Below the pieces are notes generated by a model. It saw only the letters and a list, made by a program, of their open reading frames with translations, made no database searches and was not told where the DNA came from. Shown piece by piece: positions 48,152 through 59,275 of a DNA stretch of 64,000 bases. This stretch comes from Dillenia suffruticosa (Eukaryota; Streptophyta; Magnoliopsida; Dilleniales; Dilleniaceae): positions 1,663,001 to 1,727,000 of the forward strand of contig JAVTVX010000012.1 in the NCBI GenBank assembly GCA_033439265.1, written 5' to 3'. The first letter of the stretch is position 1; each line of letters begins with the position of its first letter. Made by a program: the position numbers and the translations under genes.

Positions 48152-48983
48152 CAAATTGAGGAATCCTGACCTTCCAAAATGCCTCAAAAACTCGTGGTGG
48201 ATTGTAAAGAAAAGCCAGGGCAAGCCTCTCGGGATAATGGTTCTGTAAAATGTGAACAACCTCTCTTGAAGTTTTGATGGAAACGTTAGTAGAAACTGTC
48301 CACCCGGTAAAATCTATCAGCCAGGACATTTGTTCCTGACCCTCTGGAAGGTTGAGGATTGCATTCTCTATAAGGTAGACGAGATGGCGAATATTATCTT
48401 CTCCTACTGTTGTATTCTGCATTCCGGGCCTCATGATAAGGACAGGTCTCCCCAATCTGTCATGGAAGTCTGCCCTTGACACTTTTCCTGTCTCTCCTTC
48501 ATGTGCTATTTCATGCTGATTAAAACACATGTTCGTGAAGCGTCAATAGGGCATTTCATGGATTCCAGATGTAAAGTCCCACATGGGAATCTTCTACCTT
48601 AATAGTTCTAAGGTAGAAATCTAAGTCCTTCAATATGGTATCTGATCTCACTTACCCATCGAATTTCTTCAGGCTTGTAGGTCGACCTCCATTGGAGGGT
48701 ATCTTCCAGCATCTTCTTTGCTTTCTCCACATTCCAGTTCCGTGCTACAAGGCATCTCCAAAGGCAGGCATCAGTGCAGAACTGTAAGCTGCGACTGGGG
48801 AGCGGTCCTAGAGCATCCTTTAGTTCCCTTGCCTGCGAGATACTTTGATAAGAAACCTCATGAAAATAGAAGTGTTAAGGAAAAATAAATATATGCACCC
48901 TGTGCTAGCCCTCTTTCTACCTTGGCATCTCGGTGTATATCATCATCTTGATGATCCTGAGTTCGCCTTCTCCGGAGAAACAT
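47624..48983 (-). CDS. SEC14-like phosphatidylinositol transfer protein (CRAL-TRIO)
   Basis: Four exons, 48983-48921, 48832-48656, 48515-48171 and 47923-47624, join in frame to 294 residues. CRAL-TRIO N-terminal helices occupy about residues 22-80 (FCTDACLWRCLVARNWNVEK, then ML.DTLQWR). The SEC14 lipid-binding domain spans about 90-245, with RLGRPVLIMRPG near residue 100 and the conserved segment NHYPERLALAFLYNPP near 172-187. The C-terminal 40 residues (SYWGFDYKPCHLNNGYTGPE) are typical of this plant subgroup (At4g36640/At1g75170 type from memory). There is no nodulin or GOLD domain. Intron 3 contains both a GA tract and an (AC)n tract. The frame is intact. A noncoding first exon probably lies near 49.94-50.01 kb. 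Confidence 0.94.
47947..47972. repeat. GA tract in SEC14-like intron 3
   Basis: A 26-bp GA run, CT on the coding strand, close to the intron 3 acceptor (exon 4 begins at 47923). Confidence 0.9.
48121..48149. repeat. (AC)n microsatellite in SEC14-like intron 3
   Basis: A 29-bp AC run, about 20 bp after the intron 3 donor on the coding strand, where it reads GT. Confidence 0.95.
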
Positions 48984-49937
48984 GATACCAATCAACAGAG
49001 TGCAACCTAAGATAGTCATAATGTTAGAGAAAACTATGAAAGATTAAAATGCTCCATCAACTATGAGCAAGATGCACAAATATGAAAATAATTTAGGCCA
49101 AGTGTCTTGAGAAAAATCAACTCAATGAGCTTGAAACATTTCTTCCTCATGATTTTTATGGAATCAGAAAGACCTGCTATAAGCTGACAAGATCATTCTC
49201 CAGATTCAAAACCATTGTTAAATCCCAAAATGACACCGCTCGAGCATAGCTAGTATTTTTTATGAGATTAGTAGTTTAAAGATTTGTTGCCGAAGTTGAA
49301 CATTGGGAATGCATGCCAAAATCATGTGTACAAATTTTTTTTCTTCTGATGAAGACTGCAATTTAAGACAACTCATGAAGCCATTGTAGAGGAAACCAAA
49401 AGGAGAAGCAAAAAATGTCACCTTTTTTTTTTCGGCTGTAATGAGGACAGACTGATTCCTCAACACGATTGCATTTTCACATGGTTTGTACAAAATGTCT
49501 TCAAAAGCCCAAGAAACAATACGTGTGACCTAGTCCAAAGTTTGTGTTTTCCAACTAATTATAGAAAAATCATTCTAGGAAAGGCTACTTGCAGCAAAAT
49601 TTGAATATGAGAGTTCTAGTAAAAACGCAAAACAATTTTATTATTAGACTACAGTTTTACTTTAATGGTAGATTAAGAAAATTAATGTGAATTTCTTAAA
49701 CCTAGTGAATGATTTCTCAGACATTCATGATCAGGTGATGTGATCTTTAAGTTGATTAACAAAATTCAAACAACATTATCAATTTATCTGATCAAGTGTG
49801 TGCGAGTCTGGTTGCAAATTTTTCTTCAGATCATATGAAAAATCCACCCAAAAAAACTACTCTCCATAAAAAGCACCATAAACTAAGAACATTAAAGATT
49901 CAGTAACACAGAGAAGCATAATATTCTAAACACGTAC
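48984..49937 (-). other. probable 5'-UTR intron of SEC14-like gene
   Basis: No coding content recognised. At 49938 the minus strand reads a good donor (CTAAG|GTACGT), which suggests a leader exon beyond and an intron here. The short open frame at 49260-49493 has no recognised similarity. Confidence 0.5.
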
Positions 49938-50030
49938 CTTAGAAAAAGCGAGAGAGAGCTGATGGTTGTTTCTCTCAGCGCAGAGGGAGGGAGGGAGGGA
50001 GGGAGGGAGGGAGACGATTTTATACCTAAC
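49938..50030 (-). promoter_or_regulatory. SEC14-like leader exon with (GGGA)n repeat
   Basis: Contains (GGAG)7-8 at 49983-50013, which is CTCC-rich on the coding strand, followed by the inferred leader splice donor at 49937/49938. Confidence 0.5.
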
Positions 50031-50164
50031 AAAAAGTACAGAATTTAATGAACCATTCTCGCCAAAATTTTTGAAAAGCCTGAATTATTAGGTAAAGGCA
50101 AATATTTTTTTAATCTGCAAATTTGACAACTGTGGAACAGAACCTGCTGCACGAGCTGTGTTTA

Positions 50165-51860
50165 TTATGCTAAAAAATATAACATATCCTAAAATCAAAT
50201 TAATCATTGATTTGATTTTAAAAATATTTAATTTTATTTATTTTTATATTTATAATAATTAATTTTATATTTATAACAATATATTTTTTTATATAAACCT
50301 AATATATTATAATAATTAATTGAGACAATTGAATATTAGAGTTTCGTATCGTTATTATTGCTCTCCATCTTGAATATGGTATTAAAATTATGTTTATTTA
50401 TCTTTTATATCCGTATCCTTTTATATTTTTTTTAATGGTATCATTGTTCTCTTTACAAAATAGGTTAAAAAGACTATATCCACATACCCACAGTATTAGA
50501 ACCAGAGCAGTTTAAGCAAAAGCCTAGAGCTAGAGCCAGAACCTGAGTCAAAGTCAGAGCCGAAGCTAGTTTGTGAAAAAAAAAATACAATTCAAGGTTA
50601 TGAAAACACCCTAGAATTTTAGATCCTATATCTAGGTTCGCTTTCAAATTCACGTGGATTTTATTATACCATATTAAGTTTGAGGAAGATTTTGATAAAT
50701 ATATTATATATCAAAATTAAATCAATTATTGATTTGATTTTAAAAATATTTGATTTTATTTGTTTTCATGTTTAGAATAATTATTTTTATATTTGTAATA
50801 ATGAGTTTTTCATATAAATTTAATATATTATAATAATTAATCGAGACAATTAAATATTAAAATTTCACATCGTTATTATTGCTCTCCATCTTGATCATGG
50901 TATTAAAATTATATTTATTTATTTTTAATATTCATATTCTTTTATATTTTTTTATTAGTATCAGAGTTTGCTTTACAAAAAAAAGTTAAAATAGAGTTAT
51001 CTATATGCTCGTGGTATCATAGTTAGAACCAGAGCAATTAGAGCCAAAGCGTAGAGTAAGAGCCAGAATCTGAGCCATGAGTTAGAGTTAGAGCCCAATT
51101 TAGTTTGTGAAAATAAAAAAAACAAATAAATTATATTTCCCCCTAGAATTTTAGATCATTTTTTTATTCAATATATTATATTGAATTTGAGAAAAATATT
51201 AATAAATATATTATGTATCAAAATCAAATCAATTATTGATTTAATTTTGAGAATATTTGATTTTATTGATTTTTATATTTATAATAATTATTTCTATATT
51301 TGTAATAATAATTTTTCTATATAAAACTAATATATTATAATAATTAATTGAAATAATTAAATATTAAAATTTTCCGTTATTTTTATTGCTCTCCATCTTA
51401 AATATAGTATTAAAATCATATTTATTTATTTATTTTTTATATTTATACCCTTTCATTTTTTTTCATTATATCAAAATCCCCTTTGCAAAAAGAGTTAAAA
51501 AAAAAAAAGGTTACTCATACACTGCATCAAAGTAGGAACCAGGGTAGCAAGAGCCAGAATCTAAGTCCAGAGTCAGAGTCAAATCCGGAGCTAGTTTGTG
51601 AGGAAAAATTAATACTAAAGTATTATTCAAAGTTACAAAAACACCCTTAGAATTTTAAATCTTACATCGAATCTTTTTAAAAATAATTTAAGTGAATTTT
51701 ATTATATCATATTAATTTCGAAATGATGTTAAGAAATATATTATATTTTAAAATTAAATCAATTATTAATTTGATTTTGAAAATATTTGATTTTATTTAT
51801 TTCTATATTTATAATAATTATTTTTATATTTATAATAATGTGTTTTTTATATAAATTTTA
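50165..51860. repeat. tandem array of a ~0.51-kb AT-rich unit, about 3.3 copies
   Basis: The landmark CTCTCCATCT occurs at 50361, 50882 and 51389 (spacings 521 and 507). Around it each copy repeats the same order: ATTGATTTGATTTTAAAAAT, AATATATTATAATAATTAAT, GTTATTATTGCTCTCCATCT, TTTACAAAA, a purine-rich block of AGAGCCAGA/GAGTCAGAG hexamers, GCTAGTTTGTGA, and CCCTAGAATTTTA. A fourth partial copy begins near 51748. No protein is encoded. The copies differ by many substitutions, so the array is not young. Confidence 0.9.
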
Positions 51861-51862
51861 TT

Positions 51863-52360
51863 ACACAACAACAAATTGAGACTTAATCTAAATATTTTGG
51901 GTCGGTCATTTGAGAGACAAATTTGAAAAAGATAGAGAAAAGAAAAATGAAATAAATAAATAAATAAATAATTTAAAAAATAAAGAATAAAGAAATATAT
52001 ATATATATATATATAAATAAAATAAAATAAACTAAAACAAAATCAAAAAGAAAAAGAAAAAGAAAAATAAGTGAATAAATCAATAGATAAATATCTAAAA
52101 TATATTGATTTAATTTGTGTGGATTCTTCTACGTTATCCATTCCTATTCAAAATCATTTTTTCTTCTAAACTCTTAACTTCCATGTCTATGCGGATAATT
52201 TGTATCCAAATTTTTAACAGTCTATTTTACGTTTTACTAAATTTTATATATTTAAGTTCTTAGTTTTCCTAACCACTGTATTTTTAGATCTTCTTTACAT
52301 ATATCTGAATCATCTTAGACAACACTCTCATATTTTTTTTATTACTATTATTATTATTGC
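51863..52360 (+). mobile_element. dispersed plant repeat with 'ACAACAACAAA...TTTTGGGTCGG' signature
   Basis: Starts ACACAACAACAAATTGAGAC, then AATATTTTGGGTCGGTCA, a text widely seen at one end of small dispersed plant repeats (AACAACAA..CCTTAATCCCAA..TGGGGTCGGC). Continues through AT-rich sequence with TA and AAAT runs (51955-52075) and TTCTTCTACGTTATCCATTC. Class and right end not resolved. Confidence 0.4.
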
Positions 52361-52654
52361 TTTCCAACCTGAACTTAGGATTAAATCCAGCCCACACAGG
52401 ATCTAAAAACTTGAGCATCTATGTGAGGCCAATGCAGGGCCTTGTTTAAATTGTCACAAAGGTAACTGTTCCTTAAAATTTTTCTAAAAAAAAAACTTAA
52501 TATATATTCAAAAATTTTAAACCCAAATAGAACTTTCTCCCTTAATTATAATTTTTATCCACTAAATTTAGAATTTGAGATATATTTATCACATATAACT
52601 CTAGATATAAATTTCTGAATCTGTTCGAATGCAAAGTTATTGAACAGGACATTG

Positions 52655-52880
52655 TGTTTAAGTCGGCCGGGGCAAGGTACACGGAGTTGGTAGAGTTCTG
52701 ATCCCCCGGGTTGGGGGGGTTGGTGGAGTCACAAGTGTGTGATGTTCAAATTCACCCACTTCACGTGATCGACCGTATCTTATAAAAACATACATACATA
52801 TATATTTATATGTATGTGCGCGCGTGCACGCATACGTGTGCACGCATACGTGTAACGTGCACGCATACGTGTGCCGATCA
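52655..52880 (+). repeat. SINE-like segment followed by a CG-rich minisatellite
   Basis: 52660-52790 has GGGGCAAGGTACACGGAG, TGGTAGAGTTCTGATCCCCC and GTGATGTTCAAATTCACCC, the last resembling a pol III B box, as in a tRNA-derived SINE. It is followed by (CATA) repeats and three copies of GTGCACGCATACGT at 52824-52837, 52838-52851 and 52857-52870, each containing the palindrome GTGCAC. Confidence 0.45.
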
Positions 52881-53799
52881 TGCGGCAAAAACAGAGCCAA
52901 GGGAGGCGTCTTTATTTTTTTTTTTTGTCTTGATCCACGGACATTCCAGTTACGAGTATCGTAAAATTTGATTTAAAAATTGGGTATTTTTATTTTTATT
53001 TTAAAATTTAAATTTAATATTTTTTAAAAAATTTTAGTGCAATGTTCAAAGAAAGAGAAGAGAAAAGAAGAGGAGAAGCTTTAAGTTTAGCCTAATTTAA
53101 CATTCATGTCACCCTCAAAGAAATCCCAAGTTGAATACTCTGATTTACGCGCCAAACGAGGTCTTAAGTTCTTATTCCTGTACAACTGAAACTATTTTTA
53201 AAATATATTTTTTTTCATTCCCAATTCATAAATCAAATTTCAAAACTTAATTAAGAGATTTAATATCACATTCTATTAAATCAATTATCCGTAAAATGAC
53301 ACCACATCCTTTTACTTTGCAAGATCTCCTGATCTCTCCTAAAACTCAGCTGTCATCATACATAACTTTTATAAATTATTTACAATAATTTTTATTTTTA
53401 AATTAATAAAAAAATTGAGTTAATAAAATCACCTGTCTCACTCTATTTCATATTTTTACAACAATTTTTAAGTTAATAAAAAAAAATTTAAGAAATAAAA
53501 AGTATAGTATTTTATAAATAGAAATCAAAATTTTTTTATCAAGATTATTACAATTGTTATTATGACGTGTATATTAGATTTAATTATGCAAAATAATTTT
53601 TCTTTGGTACGCCATGGTTGGGCCTAAATGGAATTTGGGCCATGAATAGAACTTGCAAATTTACTGTTCCATCAAACCGGTGGGCCATCGTCATCCAACC
53701 CACAAGTGACAACGTCACGCATGATGCATTCCGATAAAAAGAAGACGCCACCAATACAAATCAAAACATTCACGGCGCCAGTCGCCTCGAAGACAGAAA
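52881..53799. other. intergenic AT-rich DNA, promoter side of next gene
   Basis: No gene or recognisable repeat. Contains GGGCC/TGGGCC motifs at 53609-53700 just upstream of the small gene. Confidence 0.5.
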
Positions 53800-54181
53800 A
53801 TGGAAAGTAGAAGCGGAAGCTTCAAAGGAGTGGAAAGAGCATGGTCTTTAAGGTTGTTGAGATCGAACAGTTGGGCTCCGTTGCTCGATTCCATCTCGTT
53901 AGAATGCGAGCGAATTTCGAACTACGAGAGACTTTCGGAGTCTATGAGGTCTGTTGATCACGAGGACCAGCGTTTTAACCTCGGATCCCCGAATAAGAAG
54001 AGGACGAAGAAAGCTATGAAGTTTTTGAGTAGAGTTTTTAGTGGTGGTGGTGGTGGTCAAGGTTATTAAGATTGAAGATCCGATGTCGAAGGTGGAGGAA
54101 GAGAAGAAGAAGAAAGAGAAGAAGGTGAGATCGTCGTGGTTGCCGGACCCACACCGGCGATGGCCTGTTCAAGGTTGGTGA
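53800..54181 (+). pseudogene. small plant protein gene with frameshift in a GGT run
   Basis: The frame opened by ATG at 53800 gives 89 residues (MESRSGSFKGVERAWSLRLL..., ...KKAMKFLSRVFSGGGGGQGY). The next frame continues in a clearly protein-like way from the same GGT repeat (54041-54058): VVKVIKIEDPMSKVEEEKKK, then SSWLPDPHRRWPVQGW and a stop at 54181. The ending WLPDP-RRWPVQGW is one I recall from C termini of uncharacterised plant proteins. The two halves therefore look like one gene of about 127 residues, broken by a one-base slip in or near the GGT run. Function unknown. A sequence error is possible. Confidence 0.6.
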
Positions 54182-55271
54182 CACATTTTTAGTTATGTTG
54201 ATGATTAAGAAATAAATATTGTATCCATTTCGATAACTACTTTGGGTAGGTGAATAAACATCGTATTCGAATGTAATCGTGAACTATCATTATTTTTTTT
54301 TTATAAGAATTTAAATTTGGGATATGAAAGGAAATGGCTTTATATTATTAGACTATTCTCTTAAAACAAACTAACATTATTTTAGTAAAACATATTGAGG
54401 GGATGGAATGGAAGTAATAATATTGGGTTTGGTAAATCAAAAAACCAAAAACTGTCTTCCGAAATTCACTCATAAGATAAAACCTAAAATTGTGAGGAAA
54501 AACCTAAAAGCTGTATTATCAGAATTTGAATAATAATTGCAAACCTTAACAAGCATTTAAATAAAGCTATGAATTAGTGAAGCCCACCTGACGCGTTTTC
54601 CTTTAAGAACCACGCCCCCTGGGCCTTCACCCAAGATCATGGCTCAACTCCCTACTTGGAACAGGCAAGTCACCGTGTTACCCAGCAGGCACTACTCGCT
54701 GCACCGAACCTATCTCCAACTATCTTAGTGCTCTCGCTTGGCTTATGCAACCAAGCTCAACCCCTAATACAATTTTGGGTTTGAAATTTTAAATAAAAAT
54801 AAAATAAAATAGTACAAAATCAAAACCTGCGGGGTAATTCTTACTCACGGCCCCGGCCTAGGCAGGGAGGGAAGGCTAGATTCTTATCGCGTCAAAAGGA
54901 TCGCCACAGTGTTCCTTTAAAACGTTAATATAGAACACGAAAACTGCATTCAGATTGATTTAAAAAAATAAAATAAAATAAAGTTTTTTAACTTTTAGCC
55001 ACTGAAAATAATTTCAAATCGTTTTACATGTTTTCTAGATTATGATTTAGATTTCAAATCTTTTAAATCAAATTTTATTATTTTATATAAAATTAATTTT
55101 TACTCCCCCAATGCAAAATAAATAATAAATAACAATTTTTGTAACTAAATAGCCTAAATTTTTTTGCTAGGCTATACCCATCTCTAAATAGGTCAACATA
55201 AGTAGCTGTCTAACATTAATCAAAAGTTAATATTCTACCATACCCCCCCTTCTCTCTCTAGAAATTTAAAA
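54182..55271. other. intergenic AT-rich DNA
   Basis: No gene seen. A GC-richer patch at 54590-54900 has no coding content I recognise and may be an old transposon fragment. Confidence 0.45.
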
Positions 55272-55355
55272 AGATCTGGGTGGAGTCGAACCACCAACCT
55301 CTCAAGCCGACGTGCAGCAGCCCAAGCGCTCTAACCATTTTGAGCTTACAGATCT
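55272..55355 (-). other. tRNA-like element with pol III-type terminator
   Basis: On the minus strand: acceptor-like ends AGATCTG and CAGATCT (7 bp), D-arm GCTC-AAAATGGTTA-GAGC, and T-arm GGTGG-TTCGACT-CCACC, followed directly by TTTTT. The 32 nt between D and T arms do not form a normal anticodon stem, and there is one extra base before the D stem. It may be a decayed or intron-bearing tRNA, or a tRNA-derived SINE head. No isotype is assigned. Confidence 0.35.
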
Positions 55356-56370
55356 AGATTTGACCTAATAAAAAGGACTCCGAAAATTAAGACAAACAAC
55401 AATCTTATGTATGTAACGCACAAATTGACAATGTCGGCCGGTTTTAAACGCATCACCGATAAGTTACTCCCTTTTTTTTTCGAGGGCATAAAGCAAAGAT
55501 CCCCGGCCACTGAGAGTATTAACGACGCAATTATATTTTCTTAATATCATACCGCTGGGAACTCTCGATCCTCCACACTTGATATCAAAGTAACACATTC
55601 GAACCACTTTCGGTAAGAGATGCAAAACATCCCTATTTTGACATTCAAAATATGATCGAAGAGCTTGTGAAATAACAAACATCTTCCGGCCTTAATTTGG
55701 CGGACAACAAATCCCTCTTAATTAAAAATAATTTACAAAACAAATAATTGATCCATCAGAGTATATGAATAAAAATAACATTTTCCCACCATAATTTTGG
55801 TGCCTACCGATCACTCTTAATTAAAAATAATTTATAAAACACTGAAAATAGTTTTTAAAAATAACCAAAATAAAATATTGATCCGAAATAAAATATTGAT
55901 CCCAAAATCATAATTTTGGAAAAAGTTCTGTTTTATCAATCACAAATCAAACAAATTTCAGTTCATACAAATATCATAGCAAAGAATGGGATCAGAAAAT
56001 ATATAGCGAGTTCCCCTATATATAACCCTTCAAAACCCCCAAAAAAATCATGAAAAAACAATATCAGCATCAAATTTCTAAAACATGATCATAATCAGCT
56101 AATTTTTTAGGAGCAGCAAGACAAGGGACCCTTAGGTAGCGGCGAGATAAATGATTATAAAAGGAAAAACCTTAAAAAGTTCAAAATCCGAAATAAAACT
56201 TCTGATAATATTGGACCAAGATAAGGGCCACTGGTCAAACCAAGGCCTCAGACCAGGAATTGGAGTCCAGAAATCAATATACCAACACTCTTACAGCCAG
56301 CAACCGGGGCCGGTACCAGAGACCTGCGGGAGAATGAACAAGAAAAAATTGACAACCGTTAAACCAAACT

Positions 56371-56450
<80 letters not shown>

Positions 56451-58300
56451 CATCCTGCATATCAGTAAAAACATCTTAGTAACAAAAACCACCGTAAGAG
56501 ACTCGAAATAAATAAATTGGGGAAAAGGATTATGGCAAAAAAACACACTTCTATTACGCAGGCAAAGAAGTAGCACTCGCTGCGCAAAAGGGATAATAAC
56601 AAAGATTCGTCCTTCATGTGTGCTTTATAAAAGACACAAACGAAAAGAGAATGGACAGCTATACCACAACAAAAACTGGGATTGCCAAGCAGATCACCCC
56701 ACGTTTGTATTCTTCAAAAAGACATGAACCCTCCCCAGCAGGGCCTGTCAAATTCCCACAAGACCATGAACAGGGTTCAAGAAACTAGGTGAGAAGGAAT
56801 CCCATAGAAAATACTCATGGAAGTTATTATTGGATCCTCAGAAGACAATGGAAAATCTTTCCTCATCAGAGCAGACAAGCTGCGACCAGCACCAAAAATA
56901 TTCAATTAAAGAAACGGAACACAAATTGGAACGAAGTCTCCAATTAAAGAAACGGAGCGCACACTGAAACAAAGCCATCAAACTCGGAAATATTATCAGA
57001 GGCAACAAATTTCTTCGTCAGCAAATTGAGAGAAGAGAAACCGCTAAAAAGGGCTTAAAGGACAGCAGCAACGACCAACCATGGAATTACACGGCAACAA
57101 GTTCCTTCAGCTTCATTAAAGATCAAATCATCCACTGTACGACCCCCGAAATCCAGCAGCAGCCACCGTTCCGAGGAAGATCAATGAGAAAAACGGGACA
57201 CCTCGCAAGAAAAAATGTGAGGAAGGGAAGGGCCTTATGCTGCCTTCAGTCTCTGTACGCCTTAAGGAAGCATGCAACGAACATCCATCCCTCCATAGAA
57301 GTTGAGAAATACATCCCGCACAAGGAAAACAGTGAACTTTCGACAGTAAATTCAAGCAGTACAGAAAATCCACAATAACCTGATCCAAACTATGCCTCTA
57401 GGACAATAACTCGTGTAAAAGCCAGGGTACAAGTCACCTCCCAGCTCATACATGCAAAACATACCAACAAATGTCCGTACATCAGGAGATATATAATTCA
57501 CTTGTAACTGATCATAAGAATATTTGAAGGCAATAAAAACCAGTGAGAGAAATCACAAAGCCTCCCAATAATGAAACCAAAAAAAGAATAAAGATCGAAG
57601 CAAAAGAAATAATAGGGGCGCAAGCAATTGAGAAGCACCGTGTCGACAAATCCGAGTTGGGACGAAAATTATGTTGGAACGCATCTATAATAGTTTAAGA
57701 GCATCGATATAATTAAATCAGCTGAATGAAATACTAGAAACCTCGACGGCAGTTAATTAAATTTGTATGCAATCGTGCCCATCAACAACTAGCTATCCAA
57801 CATACTTAAAATAAATTTTTGCAAGTTATGAGCTGAGCAGCATCCCCCCCGGGGGGGGGGGGGGCGGGCTTCTTGCCCTCACGAGTGATGAGGGTTTAAA
57901 AACACATTACCCCTTGCCCTCGATTTAATGGGGCATGGCCCTCCAAATTAAAATTATAGCAATAGATGAATGCTCTTGTACGCTAAGTGAAATTTGAAAT
58001 ACCCACCAACATCATCTAATATAAGAAGCAATGTCTGAATTAAAGAATGGAAATTTGAGAGCCAGTGACAAAAAATTCAAAATGATTTCTATACGATGTA
58101 CTTGACCATCGGATTGAAAACATTAATTCCACTAAACTCAAAATACTTGGTGATTAAAAGCGGAACATCCAATTTCAAAAAGCGGAAAATCCAATTTAAA
58201 AATTTTATCCCAATTACCATACCCAGGTAGATTTGATTTGCTGACTGTTTAAAAGTAAGTAAGCTTAATTGGAGAATTAAAGACGAATCGAGACAAGGAC
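55356..58300. other. unresolved region, no protein gene supported
   Basis: Holds the (GA)39 tract at 56372-56449 and a C7G14 junction at 57844-57864. 56.1-57.7 kb is less AT-rich than true intergenic DNA here and lies downstream of a possible minus-strand leader exon, so it could be a noncoding transcript or UTR. None of its short frames has a motif I recognise. Confidence 0.35.
56372..56449. repeat. (GA)39 microsatellite
   Basis: Uninterrupted 78-bp GA run. Confidence 0.97.
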
Positions 58301-58316
58301 TTAAATAGAGTGTACC

Positions 58317-58495
58317 TTAGGGGCGGCGAGTGCAAATAAGCTGCTTGGTAGTTTTGTCGGAGATCCTTTGGTCGGATGCAGTTGCAGTGTCTCAGCTATA
58401 GAAAGAGCGATAGAGAGAGAGGGAGAGAGAGAGACAGAGGAGAGAGGAGGGGGAGAAAGAGAGGATACCACACACCAGAGGGGGGAGAACCCGGG
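58317..58495 (-). promoter_or_regulatory. possible first exon of a minus-strand transcript
   Basis: On the minus strand a CT-rich leader (58405-58465) leads into a GC-balanced stretch ending GCCCCTAAG|GTACACTC at 58316/58317, a plausible splice donor. The CT-rich leader, short exon and donor arrangement resembles the 5' ends of other genes in this window. No coding exon was found downstream. Confidence 0.35.
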
Positions 58496-58811
58496 CAAAA
58501 CCCCGTGCGATCTCCCCCAAAAAAAAAAGAAAACTCGAATTTTTTATTATTTTTTTGGCCTGCCATGCAAGCGCACCTGTCATGGCAAAGGCCTAACAGA
58601 GATGACAAAGATCATCTAAGCCTCGATCCAATCCTCATATGAATCAAGCCTTGATGTCTTTTACATCATAACTATAACCTGTCTTTTTTCCTTCTTTCCT
58701 CTTCTTTTCAACGGATACAGACTACAAACTGCATCAAATTCATCGCCAAGGCCACAAGGACATCCAAGAACCATAAACTCCAAGCAAAACCATCCTATCA
58801 GCAATTGAAAC

Positions 58812-59158
58812 TCATAAATCAAAGAACAGAGATCTAATCGCATCAAAAGACCATCTGCAACAAGATTCATAGAAAGAATCAATAAATCTGTAAACGAGTA
58901 AAGAAAGTAATAGATCTAGCGGAAACAAAATCAAAATACATGAGTCTGTAAACAGAACCACACGTACCATAAGAATAGAAGCCACACCAACAACTTTAAG
59001 ACGAGGATCCGATTTCCTAGATGATCCATCAATCGCAACCATCCAGGATGAATCCCCAATCGGCAAACCGAATCTCTGATCTGAGAGAAGAACGAGGCGA
59101 ACAATCATCAAGCGGGAACGTATCGAACAGAGAGAACTCAGATCCATCACAAAAGCCA

Positions 59159-59197
<39 letters not shown>

Positions 59198-59275
59198 GAG
59201 ATCGAGATCCAACAAATCTAACAGATCTCGGTTGAACCATAAAGCGGCAGACATGGGTAAGCCTAGACTTTATAG
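58812..59275 (-). promoter_or_regulatory. TATA box, CT-rich leader and unassigned open frame
   Basis: A minus-strand TATA-like CTATAAAG at about 59268-59275 is followed by the frame 59240-58812 (142 codons). Its start covers the (CT)17 tract at 59162-59195 and continues as DLSSLCSIRSRLMIVRLVLL. I do not recognise it. It may be a short transcript leader and not a protein. Confidence 0.3.

Noticed and set aside
51988..52020. TA/AAAT run as a possible replication or matrix-attachment element
   Set aside because: Ordinary AT-rich simple repeat in a repeat-rich region; no further support.
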